Program-made: the position numbers and the translations under genes
Virus record (IMG/VR): IMGVR_UViG_3300020185_000073
Coordinates: 1 to 48,155 of that record
DNA from: a virus
Reading direction: 5' to 3' (one strand)
Length of the DNA stretch: 48,155 bases
Shown here: piece after piece, positions 1 to 10,082 of the stretch
How positions within the stretch are numbered: position 1 is the stretch's first letter
Layout: every line of letters starts with the position of its first letter
Notes under the pieces: model-generated
Databases searched by the model: none
Told to the model about the DNA's origin: nothing
Seen by the model: only the letters and a program-made list of their open reading frames with translations

Positions 1-29
1 CATGAATACATTCCAATGTTGTTACTTAC

Positions 30-49
30 TATTTATACGTTTATTTATA
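30..49 (-). promoter_or_regulatory. Tandem T4-type late promoters
   Basis: Two exact copies of the T4 late-promoter octamer TATAAATA read on the minus strand at 30-37 and 42-49. They lie just past the terminator of the giant fibre gene and point out of the left edge, so they should drive the next late gene or operon outside the window. In T4 this octamer is recognised by gp55/gp33-modified host RNA polymerase. That this phage has those factors is inferred from the repeated occurrence of the octamer between its genes. Confidence 0.75.
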
Positions 50-63
50 CTAAAATTAAATAT

Positions 64-90
64 AAAAAAAAGGGGACCGAAGTCCCCTTT
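64..90 (-). terminator. Intrinsic terminator with UUCG tetraloop
   Basis: On the minus strand a perfect GGGGAC / GTCCCC stem closes a TTCG loop (72-87). It is extended by three A-T pairs and followed by a run of eight T (64-71). It starts 23 bp after the stop codon of the 3255-residue fibre gene. C(UUCG)G hairpins followed by a U run are a classic strong phage terminator. Confidence 0.93.
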
Positions 91-112
91 CATATCTTGG
101 TCGAAACCTAGA

Positions 113-3100
113 TTAGTTAACGATAGTACCGTTTACATCATAAACATCGATACGGTAGTGCGAAGGTGATTCATTACCTAATGCATTAGCGTCTCCAGAA
201 GAAGCAACGTGTAACGCTGTAGCAGCTTCTGTTTCGTCTATTGAGATAGTACCTGTGGTTGAATTATAAGTGATACATAGACCACCAGTTAGGACTGACT
301 TAGTACGTTCTGGAGTCCAGAACTTGTTAGTACCTTCACTTAGGTTATCTGTAGTCCACGACTCAATTGCTGATACACCAGACTCTAGAGAAGTTAGTCG
401 AGTACCGTGACCACCGACTACACCTGTTAGGGTGCTGTCAGCATTCTGGAACTCGGCAACAATCTCTGCAAGAGAGTTCAATGCAGTTGCATCTGTGTTA
501 GACAGGATGTTAGAGATCTGAGTCTGTAGACCAGATTCCGCACCTGTTGCACGAGATACTTCAGCATCAATTGAAGATTGTAGATCACTATCACCGGCAA
601 TACGATCATTTGTTTCAGTGGATACGGCAGATGTTCTTGCTGTAGTCTCTGAAGAGATCGCAATGTTGGACGAATTAGTCAATGCATCAATTGCAGACTG
701 TAGACTTGAGTCACCAGCAATACGAGCAGTTTCTTCTGCACTAATAGACGCAGATAGATCCGAATCACCGGCAATACGACCACTTGTTTCATTAGCAAGA
801 TCAGTATTCATTGCAGACTTATCAGAATCTAATCTTAGACCTAGTGCAATATCTCCAGCACCACGTGCGTTCTCTTCAGCAGACAAGTCTGTTTCGAGTG
901 CAGTGATGTTGTTTTCAGCAGTAGTCAATCGACCACCGTTTGCAGTGATAACACCAGATAGATCTGAGTCAGCATTTTCAAACGCAGATACAATCTCAAC
1001 CAATGTGTCTAGAGATGCAGGGGAACCAGAAATAATGGTACCGACCTGATTCTGTAGACCAATGATGTCAGACTCTAGAGCAGCATCAGCAGAACTACGT
1101 GCAGATGTTTCTGACAAGATGTTCGCAGCGTTGACTGCTTCCGCAGATGATGCACGAGCAACTTCAGCAGTAATCTGTGACTGTAGGTTAGACTGGTCAC
1201 CAGACTGAGTTAAAGTTAGACTATCGATTGCAGACTGTAGATCACTATCACCAGCAATACGTGCCGATGTTTCGATAGTGTCTGCGGTAGTTCTAGCAAC
1301 AATTTCTGCATCAATTGCAGACTGTAGATCACTATCACCAGCAATACGTGCAGTTTCTTCACCATCAATGTTGATCTGAAGACCTGAGTCAGCAGTACTA
1401 CGTGCAGATGTTTCTGCGTCTAGTGAAGTTTGATTTGCCTTAGTACCGATAGATGCAGTAACAGTTGCAGAGAAGTTCGCATCGTCACCTAATGCAGCAG
1501 CCAACTCGTTAAGAGTGTCTAGTGCGGCAGGAGCAGCGTCAACGGTTGCAGCAACAACTTGATCCGCATATGCTTTCGCATCAGCTTCAGCAGCATCTGC
1601 TTTAACAGTTGCATCAGCACTTGCAGTAGAGATAGCAGATGTTACAGCACTTTCCCTAGCAGATGTTTCAGCAGCGAGTGACACAGTTAGATCACTATCA
1701 ACACCGTCAACATACCCTTTGTTAGCAGCTTGTCCAACGTCTGTCGGAGTATCAACTCTAACATCCGAACCACTTAGCATGACAATACCGTCTTGGAAGT
1801 CGAATGTTCCGCCAGGACCAGTAATGGATATTGAACCACCAGATGCAACCTGAAGTTGATCTGTTGCCAAACGACCACTTAGTAGCTCAGTCCACTCATA
1901 GTCTGTACCGTTCCACTTGACGAATTCGCCAGTGTTAGCAGTAGACTTGTTTAAGTGTACATCAACTTGGTCATTGATTGTAGAACCTAGACCACCAACG
2001 GATGCTGAACTGAAGTTTACTATGGAACCTTCGAAGTCGACTGTACCTAGTTTTGCGTTTAGTGTACCGCCATTGTCTAGATCAAGGCGATCAGCAACAA
2101 GATCATCAGCCTGAACTCTCCAAGCGTTCTTGATCTCTTTCGTGCTCATGTCGATATTTTGACTCAATACAACCTGAGAGTCAGAATCTACACTGATACC
2201 AGCAACCTGTGTCTGTAGATCAGAGATGTCAGAATGTAGTTCGTTGATAGCACCAGAAACTGTTGACGATGAAGTATCAAAACTAACAGAACCCGCTGGT
2301 TGACCAGTTGAGTCAAAACCGTTACCAGTTAAGTAGTCAGAATATGTAACTTCGGACTGAACACCAGAACTATCATAGACCTTCACAGTGTCAAATGATG
2401 GCCAATGACCACCAACTGGTGTACCTACACCAGAACCGTTTTGTTGACTTGCTGGGACAGAAGTGTTATACTGAGTTCCGTATACAGTGGTAAGTATCGA
2501 ATCTGGATCTCCAGTACCTACATTTGAACCATCTGTTCTTAGAAGTATTTCTCCGCGAGTCACTGTGGAATTGTACTGGGTACTAGATGTTATATCATTA
2601 GGTGATACAAAACCATATGTTACGGTTCCATTATTCAAGAATTCAACTCTACGGACTCCTGAGACAGAACTTATTTGAGAATGTATAGAAGTTCTCAATG
2701 TATCTGATAAAGCTCCACCATCAAATGCGATTTGTGCAGAACTATGACTATTAGATGATCCACCACCAGTATACCTTGCGGAATACATAGATTCGTAATA
2801 TGCAACCTCTGTTTTTCCTAGTAAGGTGTCAAGTGCAGTAACAGTAGTAACGTCTGCCTTAGTATCAAGAGCAGCAGTAGTTGCAGCATCATCCGCCTTA
2901 GTTGCGATAGATGAAGTTACTGAAGATGCAAAGTTCGCATCGTCACCTAGAGCAGCAGCCAACTCGTTAAGAGTGTCTAGTGCGGCAGGTGCAGCATCAA
3001 CTGTTGCAGCAACAACCTGATCGGCATATGCTTTAGCGTCTACTTCTGCTTGATCTGCTTTACTAGTTGCATCAGCACTTGCAGTAGAGATAGCAGATGT

Positions 3101-6100
3101 TATTGCAGTTTCCCTAGCAGATGTTTCGGCAGCAATTGCAATTTCCCTAGCAGATGTTTCGGCAGAAACTAATGATTCTAGATCCGACTGTAGTGAGAAA
3201 CCACCGGCAAGACTAGATACATCCCATCTATTAATACCTTTTGGAGAAGATGATCCACTACCATCATATTCGGTAATATACAATGTCTCGTCATCCGCAG
3301 TGATACCACCGAAGTACCCATAAAACGACTGTGCTGTCGATATAGTCACTGGAGTGGCATTAAGGTCACTCAGATCATAAACTTTCAAAACTCCTTCGTC
3401 TGTTCCCAAGGCACCATATTGATCGGTTTTTATCGATCCGATATATAAATGACTAGAAGTCGCATGAAGTGCATTCGAAGGATTTCCACCCAAGTCAATT
3501 GCAGTCCTAACATTAGAACCAAATTCGTAAACGTTAGCAATTGTATTAGGTGACCAACTAATAAATTTACCACCTCCGATTACTCCATAGTATGAATTCC
3601 CACTATTAGTAATAGTAGATTGGAGAGTCAATGTCGCCACATCATACTCATACCAAGTCGAGGTCGCTTGTTCGAATACGTACATCCGACCTTCACCAGC
3701 TACCACGCGGTTCCCCCAAGATACACCAGTCGGACTTACAAAGGCAGTGGGTGATGCAGATAAAGAATTTTCATCCCAAAGTAGAAGTTGTGACCCTGAA
3801 AAGTTAGTCTTACTTGTTGCAATAAACTTTCCGTCAGTATTTGCTCTTACTTTCAACCTATCGTCCGTAGATCCCAGATATTGATGTTTCATGGATATGT
3901 TATTTCTATCAGTGACATCGAAGAACTGTATACCGCCTGTATTTGAACTACTGACCGAAGTCGACCATGAACACGCTAGAGTCTTAGTATTCTCTGACCA
4001 TACCATATTTTCGCCGAAGCTAGGTCCATATTGAGTGTTGATAAGAGAACTTTCATTTTGCATCTCAATGACTGATGGAACAGATTCTGTGTTATTTTTA
4101 TCATACACAAAAACTTGTCCATGTTGATCAGACCCATAGTTATCTGCAGCAACGATCACATAGTCGTTAGTGATAATCATATTAGATCCGAAACGATCAC
4201 TATGTGATGAACCTGAACTAATAGGAGATATCTTAGTCAATGGAACCGCTTCCGGAGTTACGTCAGAAACATTGCCATTCAAGAAATCTTCGATAGCAGT
4301 AACAGTAGTAACGTCTGCCTTAGTTGCAAGAGCAGTAGTAGTTGCAGCATCATCCGCCTTAGTTGCAAGAGCAGTAGTAGTTGCAACATCGTCTGCCTTA
4401 GTAGCAAGAGCAGTAGTAACCGTTGAAGCAAAGTTTGCATCGTCACCCAAAGCAGCAGCTAGTTCATTCAACGTATCCAATGCGGCAGGAGCAGCATCAA
4501 TGGTCGAAGCAACAACTTGATCAGCATATGCTTTAGCGTCTACTTCTGCTTGATCTGCTTTCGCAGTTGCGTCGGTAGATGCAGTAGCGATTGCTTGTGA
4601 CTGTGCAGCATTGGCAAGTGCAGTTGCAGTATCAGATGCAGTTGAGATTGCTTGTGACTGCGCAGCGTCTGCTTTCGCAGTTGCATCAATAGAAGCGGCA
4701 GTCTGTGCGGCATCTGCTTTAGCAGTTGCGTCAGTACTTGCAGTAGAGATTGCTTGTGACTTGGCAGTTGCAATTTGAGATGTTAGACTAGAAGTATCAC
4801 CAGACTGTATACCACTCAAAGCGTCAATAGCAGACTGAAGATCCGAGTCAGCACTTTCTCTTGCAGTAGTTTCAGCAGAGATTGCAGCAGTAGTTGCAGT
4901 AGAATCAGACTTAGTTGCAAGACTAGCAGTAACAGTTGATGCGAAGTTTGCGTCATCTCCTAATGCGGCAGCCAACTCGTTAAGAGTATCTAACGAAGCA
5001 GGAGCAGCGTCTATTGTCGCAGCGATCGCGGCAGTTGCGGCAGTTCCAGCAGCAGTGATTGCTGCAGTCTGTGCGGCATCTGCTTTAGCAGTTGCATCAG
5101 CAGCGGCAGTTGAAAGACTAGTACTAATCTCACCGTCAACATATCCTTTAGTAGTAACATCAACAGAGTCTACAGGAGTTCCAACACCAAGGAGTTTGTT
5201 ACCCTGCATGTCCATATTAGACAAGACTTGGATATCATCAACACCAGAGTTGAATCCGATAGAACCATTTCCGTCACCGAACGATAGTCCACCATTGAAA
5301 TTAGCAGTACCAGTGATTGTTAAATCACCACTTGCTATATCACCACCTAAGTGAGATACTAGATCTGCCTCAGCAGCTTGTGCACGAGCAGTCTCTGCGG
5401 CAATCGCAGCGGTATTCGTGTCAAGGTCAGTTTGAGATGCTTTAGTAGCAATCGCAGTAGTATTTGCGTCGAGGTCAGTCTGAGATGCTTTAGTTGCGAT
5501 AGATGCAGTAACAGTTGATGCAAAGTTTGCGTCATCTCCTAATGCGGCAGCTAATTCATTCAGTGTATCCAGTGAAGCAGGAGCAGCGTCTACAACATTA
5601 GCGACTTCAGCAGTAATCGCTGAATTCATCTCAGCAGTTGTTGAGTAACCAGAAAGATCAACGTCAGCGTTAGCAATAGCAGTATTCATTTCCGCAGTTG
5701 TTGAGTAACCAGATAGATCAACATCAGCGTTAGCAATAGCAGTATTCATTTCCGCAGTTGTTGAGTAACCTGATAGATCTGGTTGAGCATTAGACAAGAC
5801 TCCGATTTCACTATGAATTTCATTGATAGAAGAGATAATTGATTTTTCATTAGTGTTTAAATCTGACAATGATGACGGGCCACCTGGCCAAGCAGCGTTA
5901 TCAGGTTTTAGAACCATAGCGTTCATTCCGAAATAATATCCGGATTTTGGCAACTCAATAGCTGTAGAGGGAGATGTTAAATCTATCGCATGAATATTTG
6001 GTTCGTGAAGGTTGCCATTACCAACTACTAACATATTACCTTTTAACGTTAAAGTGCTACCAAATTTGTGAACACCGTATTGGTAACCAGTAAGTACCAT

Positions 6101-9100
6101 TGTCGGGGTTGTTGTAAAACTAGTATCTCCAGTTCTCTGGAAAACGTAGACAATACCTTTATCCTGATCTACAGTATATGGCCCTGTTGTCCAATGGGTA
6201 AATTCTTCTTCTTTCATACCATCTGTATGTGAAATAATTAACCAATCATCACTAAGTACGCAAGATGAACCTACCTTACCAAAACCGTTATCGTGGGTGT
6301 ACATACTTGGATTTGGTGTTGTATTCCATTGCGCATATTGGTTTATTATCCTCGTTTTCTCGGCTGGAGACTCCCAAAAATCACTACTGTACCCAGAGGT
6401 AAGTGTAGTGATAGGTGTGAAGATATTATCCTTATGGTAAACATCGACTTGACCATTCCAAGGAGTTTGGTGACTAAATGTATTAGTTGCACCATCATAT
6501 TTCAGACCAAGTCCACTTACGAAGTAATCTCCGTGTGATGCTGTAAAATCACCATACCTTCCACTTCTTTTTGATTCTACGTAACCTCTGGCCGCAGATC
6601 CAGTAGGTACACCTGTTGCTGGGTCTAAATTCCAAGAATATAGGGTTCCACTGTTTGGGGATTCTCCTTTATCATCCAAAGATACTCCAATTATTAACTT
6701 ATCATTGACAACCTCAAAAGTATCACCGAAGTGATAATCACCTCCAAAACCACTATATTCAGGATCTCCCGTAGGAGCAAATTGACCTAGGTATTGTCCT
6801 GTAGTTTTGTGATATGCGTATATAGCACCATCATCAGTGCTTCCACCTTCTTCTTTAGGATCACCTACTAAAATTGTGTCATGGGATGTGCCTTTAGAGA
6901 TTCCTAGACATTCACCAAACTTATTTGACGCAGGGTCGACATCCGAATCCCAAGCAAGAACCATTGGATTTTCCAAATCATTTAAGTGCCAAACAATAAC
7001 ACTTCCTTCCATACCGGAAGCAACAATAACTTCACTATCCGCAATAACACTTCGATGTCCAATCTGTGGGTCGGTGACACCGGATATACCAGATCCAGAA
7101 GTTGGTGTTGTTAGACTTATTGGAGTTGCCGTTGGATTATTAAGATCGAAAATTGATAAGTTACCTTGTTTTGTACCAGAGGCATAAGTAAATCCATCAT
7201 AACCACCACCAACTAAAACTTGTAACTCTACATCTTGTCCAGTTAACATTTCACGAACTGAGGTAATATCAGTTTGTGATGCCTTAGTTGCAAGACTAGT
7301 AGTAACAGTTGAAGCAAAGTTCGCATCGTCACCTAGAGCAGCAGCCAACTCGTTAAGAGTGTCTAGTGCGGCAGGAGCAGCATCTACAACATTAGCAACT
7401 TCAGCAGTAATTGCTGAATTCATCTCTGCGGTAGTTGAGTAACCTGATAGATCAACGTCAGCATTAGCAACAGCTGTTGCGATAGCAGAGTTCATCTCAG
7501 CAGTAGTTGAGTATCCAGAAAGGTCAGTATCTACCGAACTTACTTTAGTCCAAGAAGAGTCTTCTACTTGAGTTATTTCGAAGTATTCTATGCGTCCACC
7601 GTTACTAGTACCGCTAGCACCTACTCTAAATGCCGATATTTTTTTGGTGAAATAATTATTTCCAAGGTTTGAACCGTAACCAGTACTGCCGTTTGCATTG
7701 AAAAACTCTACAGTACCGTCTTCATATTTTACGGAGTGTAATTGGGGATCAGACTTCCAACCACCTAAACTAACAGGAGTTTTAAATTTAAAAACGTCCG
7801 GATGGTTATCGTCCCAAACATTGGGTTCATACGCATTATCAAAACCAGAAGAACCTATCTGATAGTGGAATATTGGAAGAACATTTCCAGCAGATTGAGA
7901 TGCGGACTCAATCGTAGTGTTTTGATCAATGAACGGCACATATTCGTCTTTGAACATAATGCTAGGTCCATTACCAAATGTACCACCCCAATGAGAAGTG
8001 TGGGTGGGACGTTTTTCGAACATATCTGATGTTATTCCACCGACTTGAATTGAAGCTCCAGACTTATGAACAGAACCATCTGTGCTATTGATCCAAATTT
8101 CGTTCTCTGTCATTGTAGAAGGAGCAGAATCCTGAACATATAACTTAGTAGAGATGCCTAAACTATCTTGTAGAGTTTGTACTTCAGCAACAGTTGCTTT
8201 ACCAGCAAGAGCAGTCGTCATAGTAGATGCAAAGTTCGCATCGTCGTTTAGAGCAGCAGCTAATTCATTTAATGTATCCAAACCAGCAGGAGCAGCATCA
8301 ATTGCATCAGCAACTGCACCGTCTGCATATGTTTGTGCTTCTGTTTTAGCAGCAGCGATAGCAGTTGTCATCTCAGTAGTATTTGGATAACTAGATAGAT
8401 CTGGATCTGCATTAGCGACAGCAGTATCAACATAAACCTTAGATGCGAAAACAGAATCGTCTACATCGTAAGAAGTAGAAGTAGATCCAGATAGATAACC
8501 ATAATTAACACCGAGATCAGTAGTCACTAACAAGTCAGTTCCATCAAGAACCACTTGGGTCATTTCATTATGACCACTAAGAGTCTTAGTTCCAGTTAAA
8601 GTTCCTGAAGAAATACTGAGCTGATTTATAGTTGAATCATCAGTAACTAATACAGTATCATCGTTAACATAAACTCCGTCAGGCACGCCCGATCCGCCTA
8701 GATTATGTGCAAAAGATGTAACTAAAGAACCAGCCATAGTGTACACATATACGTTATCATTACTTAAGACGACTACGTTAGTACCGTCAGTATTCATTCC
8801 ATAACCCCAATTTGAAGCGCCTGGGTTACTTATTTCTGAAACAACACTTCCATCCGCCGCTGATACAACAACATATTTACTAACTGGAGATCCAGAACTA
8901 TAAACTAGATAGGTGCCTGCAGCCTCCATGTACATACCAATGTACTCATTGCTCGAACCGCCGGTTATATTGTAATTATTAGCATCACTTGTTTGATGAG
9001 TTCCAGCTGATCTAGGTTGTACTCTAATTCTTCCGTTATTAGGTGTGTTATCATTGGTGGTATCCATTGCTTTCCAAGCAAGAACATTGTCACTGATTGC

Positions 9101-9880
9101 AACTGTGGTTCCTAAACCAACTGAACTGCTTGACGAATTTAACCACACATCGTCTAATCTTCCATACCATATGTTTCCACCATTGCTAGGATTACCTACA
9201 ATAAAGAATCCGTCATCTGAAACTTTAAACCTTGACTTGAATGTGTTTCCATTCATACCAGAAAAGGCAGTAGACAGGGAAGATCCGCTTCCAACCCACT
9301 GTCCAGCGGAAGAACCATCAGATCTATTGTATAGGTACATGGTATCAAAATCACCATTGTTATAGAAATCTAATATTGCAACTTTATCTGAAGAAAAACC
9401 ACCACCTTTAGCTCCTTCTATCCAATCGAATGTTCCAACAACATCGTAAGGTGTATATGAACTAACATCAACTGTAGTAGATGTAATTTTAGAAATACTA
9501 TTTCCAAAGTCTTCTGGTTGTGCAGCAGTATCAGCAAGAGCACCTTGAGCGGCAGTTGCAACACCGCTTGTTAAAGTGTTATTAATTGTAGCAATGTCAG
9601 ATGTGTTAGTTGCGACATTTGCCACTAAGTTTGTATCTGCATCTTGGAATGCAGTTACGATTTCTTGAAGTGTATCCAGAGTTTCTGGAGACGTTCCTAA
9701 AATCGCAGTAACTTGCGACTGTAGGTCTGCGATGTCAGAAGCAGTTAAATCTGCTACCGCATCAGCAATTGCACCTGCGACAATTTTGCCGTCTGCGTCA
9801 ATAACAGTAACGTCGTTGATTGATAGTTCTCCAACTATGTCAGCTCCGTTCTGAATTCTAAATTTTTTATTAGTACTCAT
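113..9880 (-). CDS. Giant modular tail-fibre protein (3255 aa) with beta-propeller-like inserts
   Basis: Very probably a receptor-binding tail fibre or tail-associated adhesin. The N-terminus (KKFRIQNG.DI.GEL, then a PETLDTLQEIV coiled coil) is paralogous to that of the upstream collagen-like gene. The body alternates linkers and globular inserts. Seven near-identical linkers read APA.LDTLNELAAALGDDANF. Inserts at about residues 140-470, 880-1320 and 1865-2225 contain repeated FG-GAP-like blades (FG......DD.L.VG....G.VYVY), so they look like beta-propellers. Unrelated globular segments lie at about 618-790 and 2355-2560. Residues 2700-3170 are mostly coiled coil (ARIAGDSDLQSAID repeats). The C-terminus (LSEGTNKFWTPERTKS, then a beta segment) is a motif common in marine phage fibres. 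The ATG at 9880 follows an AAAAGGT ribosome site. Its own terminator lies downstream. The exact receptor is unknown. Confidence 0.9.
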   Translation of the reverse strand: MSTNKKFRIQNGADIVGELSINDVTVIDADGKIVAGAIADAVADLTASDIADLQSQVTAILGTSPETLDTLQEIVTAFQDADTNLVANVATNTSDIATINNTLTSGVATAAQGALADTAAQPEDFGNSISKITSTTVDVSSYTPYDVVGTFDWIEGAKGGGFSSDKVAILDFYNNGDFDTMYLYNRSDGSSAGQWVGSGSSLSTAFSGMNGNTFKSRFKVSDDGFFIVGNPSNGGNIWYGRLDDVWLNSSSSSVGLGTTVAISDNVLAWKAMDTTNDNTPNNGRIRVQPRSAGTHQTSDANNYNITGGSSNEYIGMYMEAAGTYLVYSSGSPVSKYVVVSAADGSVVSEISNPGASNWGYGMNTDGTNVVVLSNDNVYVYTMAGSLVTSFAHNLGGSGVPDGVYVNDDTVLVTDDSTINQLSISSGTLTGTKTLSGHNEMTQVVLDGTDLLVTTDLGVNYGYLSGSTSTSYDVDDSVFASKVYVDTAVANADPDLSSYPNTTEMTTAIAAAKTEAQTYADGAVADAIDAAPAGLDTLNELAAALNDDANFASTMTTALAGKATVAEVQTLQDSLGISTKLYVQDSAPSTMTENEIWINSTDGSVHKSGASIQVGGITSDMFEKRPTHTSHWGGTFGNGPSIMFKDEYVPFIDQNTTIESASQSAGNVLPIFHYQIGSSGFDNAYEPNVWDDNHPDVFKFKTPVSLGGWKSDPQLHSVKYEDGTVEFFNANGSTGYGSNLGNNYFTKKISAFRVGASGTSNGGRIEYFEITQVEDSSWTKVSSVDTDLSGYSTTAEMNSAIATAVANADVDLSGYSTTAEMNSAITAEVANVVDAAPAALDTLNELAAALGDDANFASTVTTSLATKASQTDITSVREMLTGQDVELQVLVGGGYDGFTYASGTKQGNLSIFDLNNPTATPISLTTPTSGSGISGVTDPQIGHRSVIADSEVIVASGMEGSVIVWHLNDLENPMVLAWDSDVDPASNKFGECLGISKGTSHDTILVGDPKEEGGSTDDGAIYAYHKTTGQYLGQFAPTGDPEYSGFGGDYHFGDTFEVVNDKLIIGVSLDDKGESPNSGTLYSWNLDPATGVPTGSAARGYVESKRSGRYGDFTASHGDYFVSGLGLKYDGATNTFSHQTPWNGQVDVYHKDNIFTPITTLTSGYSSDFWESPAEKTRIINQYAQWNTTPNPSMYTHDNGFGKVGSSCVLSDDWLIISHTDGMKEEEFTHWTTGPYTVDQDKGIVYVFQRTGDTSFTTTPTMVLTGYQYGVHKFGSTLTLKGNMLVVGNGNLHEPNIHAIDLTSPSTAIELPKSGYYFGMNAMVLKPDNAAWPGGPSSLSDLNTNEKSIISSINEIHSEIGVLSNAQPDLSGYSTTAEMNTAIANADVDLSGYSTTAEMNTAIANADVDLSGYSTTAEMNSAITAEVANVVDAAPASLDTLNELAAALGDDANFASTVTASIATKASQTDLDANTTAIATKASQTDLDTNTAAIAAETARAQAAEADLVSHLGGDIASGDLTITGTANFNGGLSFGDGNGSIGFNSGVDDIQVLSNMDMQGNKLLGVGTPVDSVDVTTKGYVDGEISTSLSTAAADATAKADAAQTAAITAAGTAATAAIAATIDAAPASLDTLNELAAALGDDANFASTVTASLATKSDSTATTAAISAETTARESADSDLQSAIDALSGIQSGDTSSLTSQIATAKSQAISTASTDATAKADAAQTAASIDATAKADAAQSQAISTASDTATALANAAQSQAIATASTDATAKADQAEVDAKAYADQVVASTIDAAPAALDTLNELAAALGDDANFASTVTTALATKADDVATTTALATKADDAATTTALATKADVTTVTAIEDFLNGNVSDVTPEAVPLTKISPISSGSSHSDRFGSNMIITNDYVIVAADNYGSDQHGQVFVYDKNNTESVPSVIEMQNESSLINTQYGPSFGENMVWSENTKTLACSWSTSVSSSNTGGIQFFDVTDRNNISMKHQYLGSTDDRLKVRANTDGKFIATSKTNFSGSQLLLWDENSLSASPTAFVSPTGVSWGNRVVAGEGRMYVFEQATSTWYEYDVATLTLQSTITNSGNSYYGVIGGGKFISWSPNTIANVYEFGSNVRTAIDLGGNPSNALHATSSHLYIGSIKTDQYGALGTDEGVLKVYDLSDLNATPVTISTAQSFYGYFGGITADDETLYITEYDGSGSSSPKGINRWDVSSLAGGFSLQSDLESLVSAETSAREIAIAAETSARETAITSAISTASADATSKADQAEVDAKAYADQVVAATVDAAPAALDTLNELAAALGDDANFASSVTSSIATKADDAATTAALDTKADVTTVTALDTLLGKTEVAYYESMYSARYTGGGSSNSHSSAQIAFDGGALSDTLRTSIHSQISSVSGVRRVEFLNNGTVTYGFVSPNDITSSTQYNSTVTRGEILLRTDGSNVGTGDPDSILTTVYGTQYNTSVPASQQNGSGVGTPVGGHWPSFDTVKVYDSSGVQSEVTYSDYLTGNGFDSTGQPAGSVSFDTSSSTVSGAINELHSDISDLQTQVAGISVDSDSQVVLSQNIDMSTKEIKNAWRVQADDLVADRLDLDNGGTLNAKLGTVDFEGSIVNFSSASVGGLGSTINDQVDVHLNKSTANTGEFVKWNGTDYEWTELLSGRLATDQLQVASGGSISITGPGGTFDFQDGIVMLSGSDVRVDTPTDVGQAANKGYVDGVDSDLTVSLAAETSARESAVTSAISTASADATVKADAAEADAKAYADQVVAATVDAAPAALDTLNELAAALGDDANFSATVTASIGTKANQTSLDAETSARSTADSGLQINIDGEETARIAGDSDLQSAIDAEIVARTTADTIETSARIAGDSDLQSAIDSLTLTQSGDQSNLQSQITAEVARASSAEAVNAANILSETSARSSADAALESDIIGLQNQVGTIISGSPASLDTLVEIVSAFENADSDLSGVITANGGRLTTAENNITALETDLSAEENARGAGDIALGLRLDSDKSAMNTDLANETSGRIAGDSDLSASISAEETARIAGDSSLQSAIDALTNSSNIAISSETTARTSAVSTETNDRIAGDSDLQSSIDAEVSRATGAESGLQTQISNILSNTDATALNSLAEIVAEFQNADSTLTGVVGGHGTRLTSLESGVSAIESWTTDNLSEGTNKFWTPERTKSVLTGGLCITYNSTTGTISIDETEAATALHVASSGDANALGNESPSHYRIDVYDVNGTIVN

Positions 9881-9889
9881 TTTTAAGTA

Positions 9890-9903
9890 TACCTTTTAGA
9901 ATG
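9890..9903 (-). promoter_or_regulatory. Duplicated ribosome-binding segment
   Basis: The 14-mer CATTCTAAAAGGTA (minus strand) is identical here and at 10681-10694, directly upstream of two genes whose N-termini are paralogous. It carries AAAAGGT as the likely Shine-Dalgarno element, 9-11 nt before each ATG. The leader was therefore probably duplicated together with the 5' end of the gene. Confidence 0.6.
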
Positions 9904-10037
9904 GTTAATTGGAAACTGGACTGATTCCAGTCCCGATGAATGAAAGTAAAAGGACTTTACTTTCGATTAGTTATATGTCCTGAAGATCAGAACGTATTTT
10001 CAATACCCCCAACCCAAAAGGGTTGGAGGAATTATTT

Positions 10038-10068
10038 AAAAAGAGAAACTATTATAGTTAATTTCTCT
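10038..10068 (-). terminator. Probable intrinsic terminator after the collagen-like gene
   Basis: On the minus strand AGAGAAA / TTTCTCT forms a 7-bp stem (10042-10048 with 10062-10068) around a 13-nt loop, and is followed by TTTTT. It lies 15 bp past the stop codon at 10083. The stem is A/U-rich, so termination may be partial. Confidence 0.55.
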
Positions 10069-10082
10069 GTTGTTACTATTTA

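Larger units (their letters stand above)
9881..10082 (-). other. Hairpin-rich leader of the giant fibre gene
   Basis: This 202-bp gap holds, in transcription order, the terminator at 10038-10068, a perfect 7-bp hairpin CCAACCC-AAAA-GGGTTGG (10009-10026), a 9-bp hairpin GAAAGTAAA/TTTACTTTC (9942-9964) and a 6-bp hairpin ACTGGA/TCCAGT (9915-9931). The ribosome-binding segment follows. A near-match to the late octamer, TATAACTA (minus strand, 9968-9975), could be the promoter. The exact TATAAATA is absent here, so transcription may also come from read-through. Confidence 0.5.
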
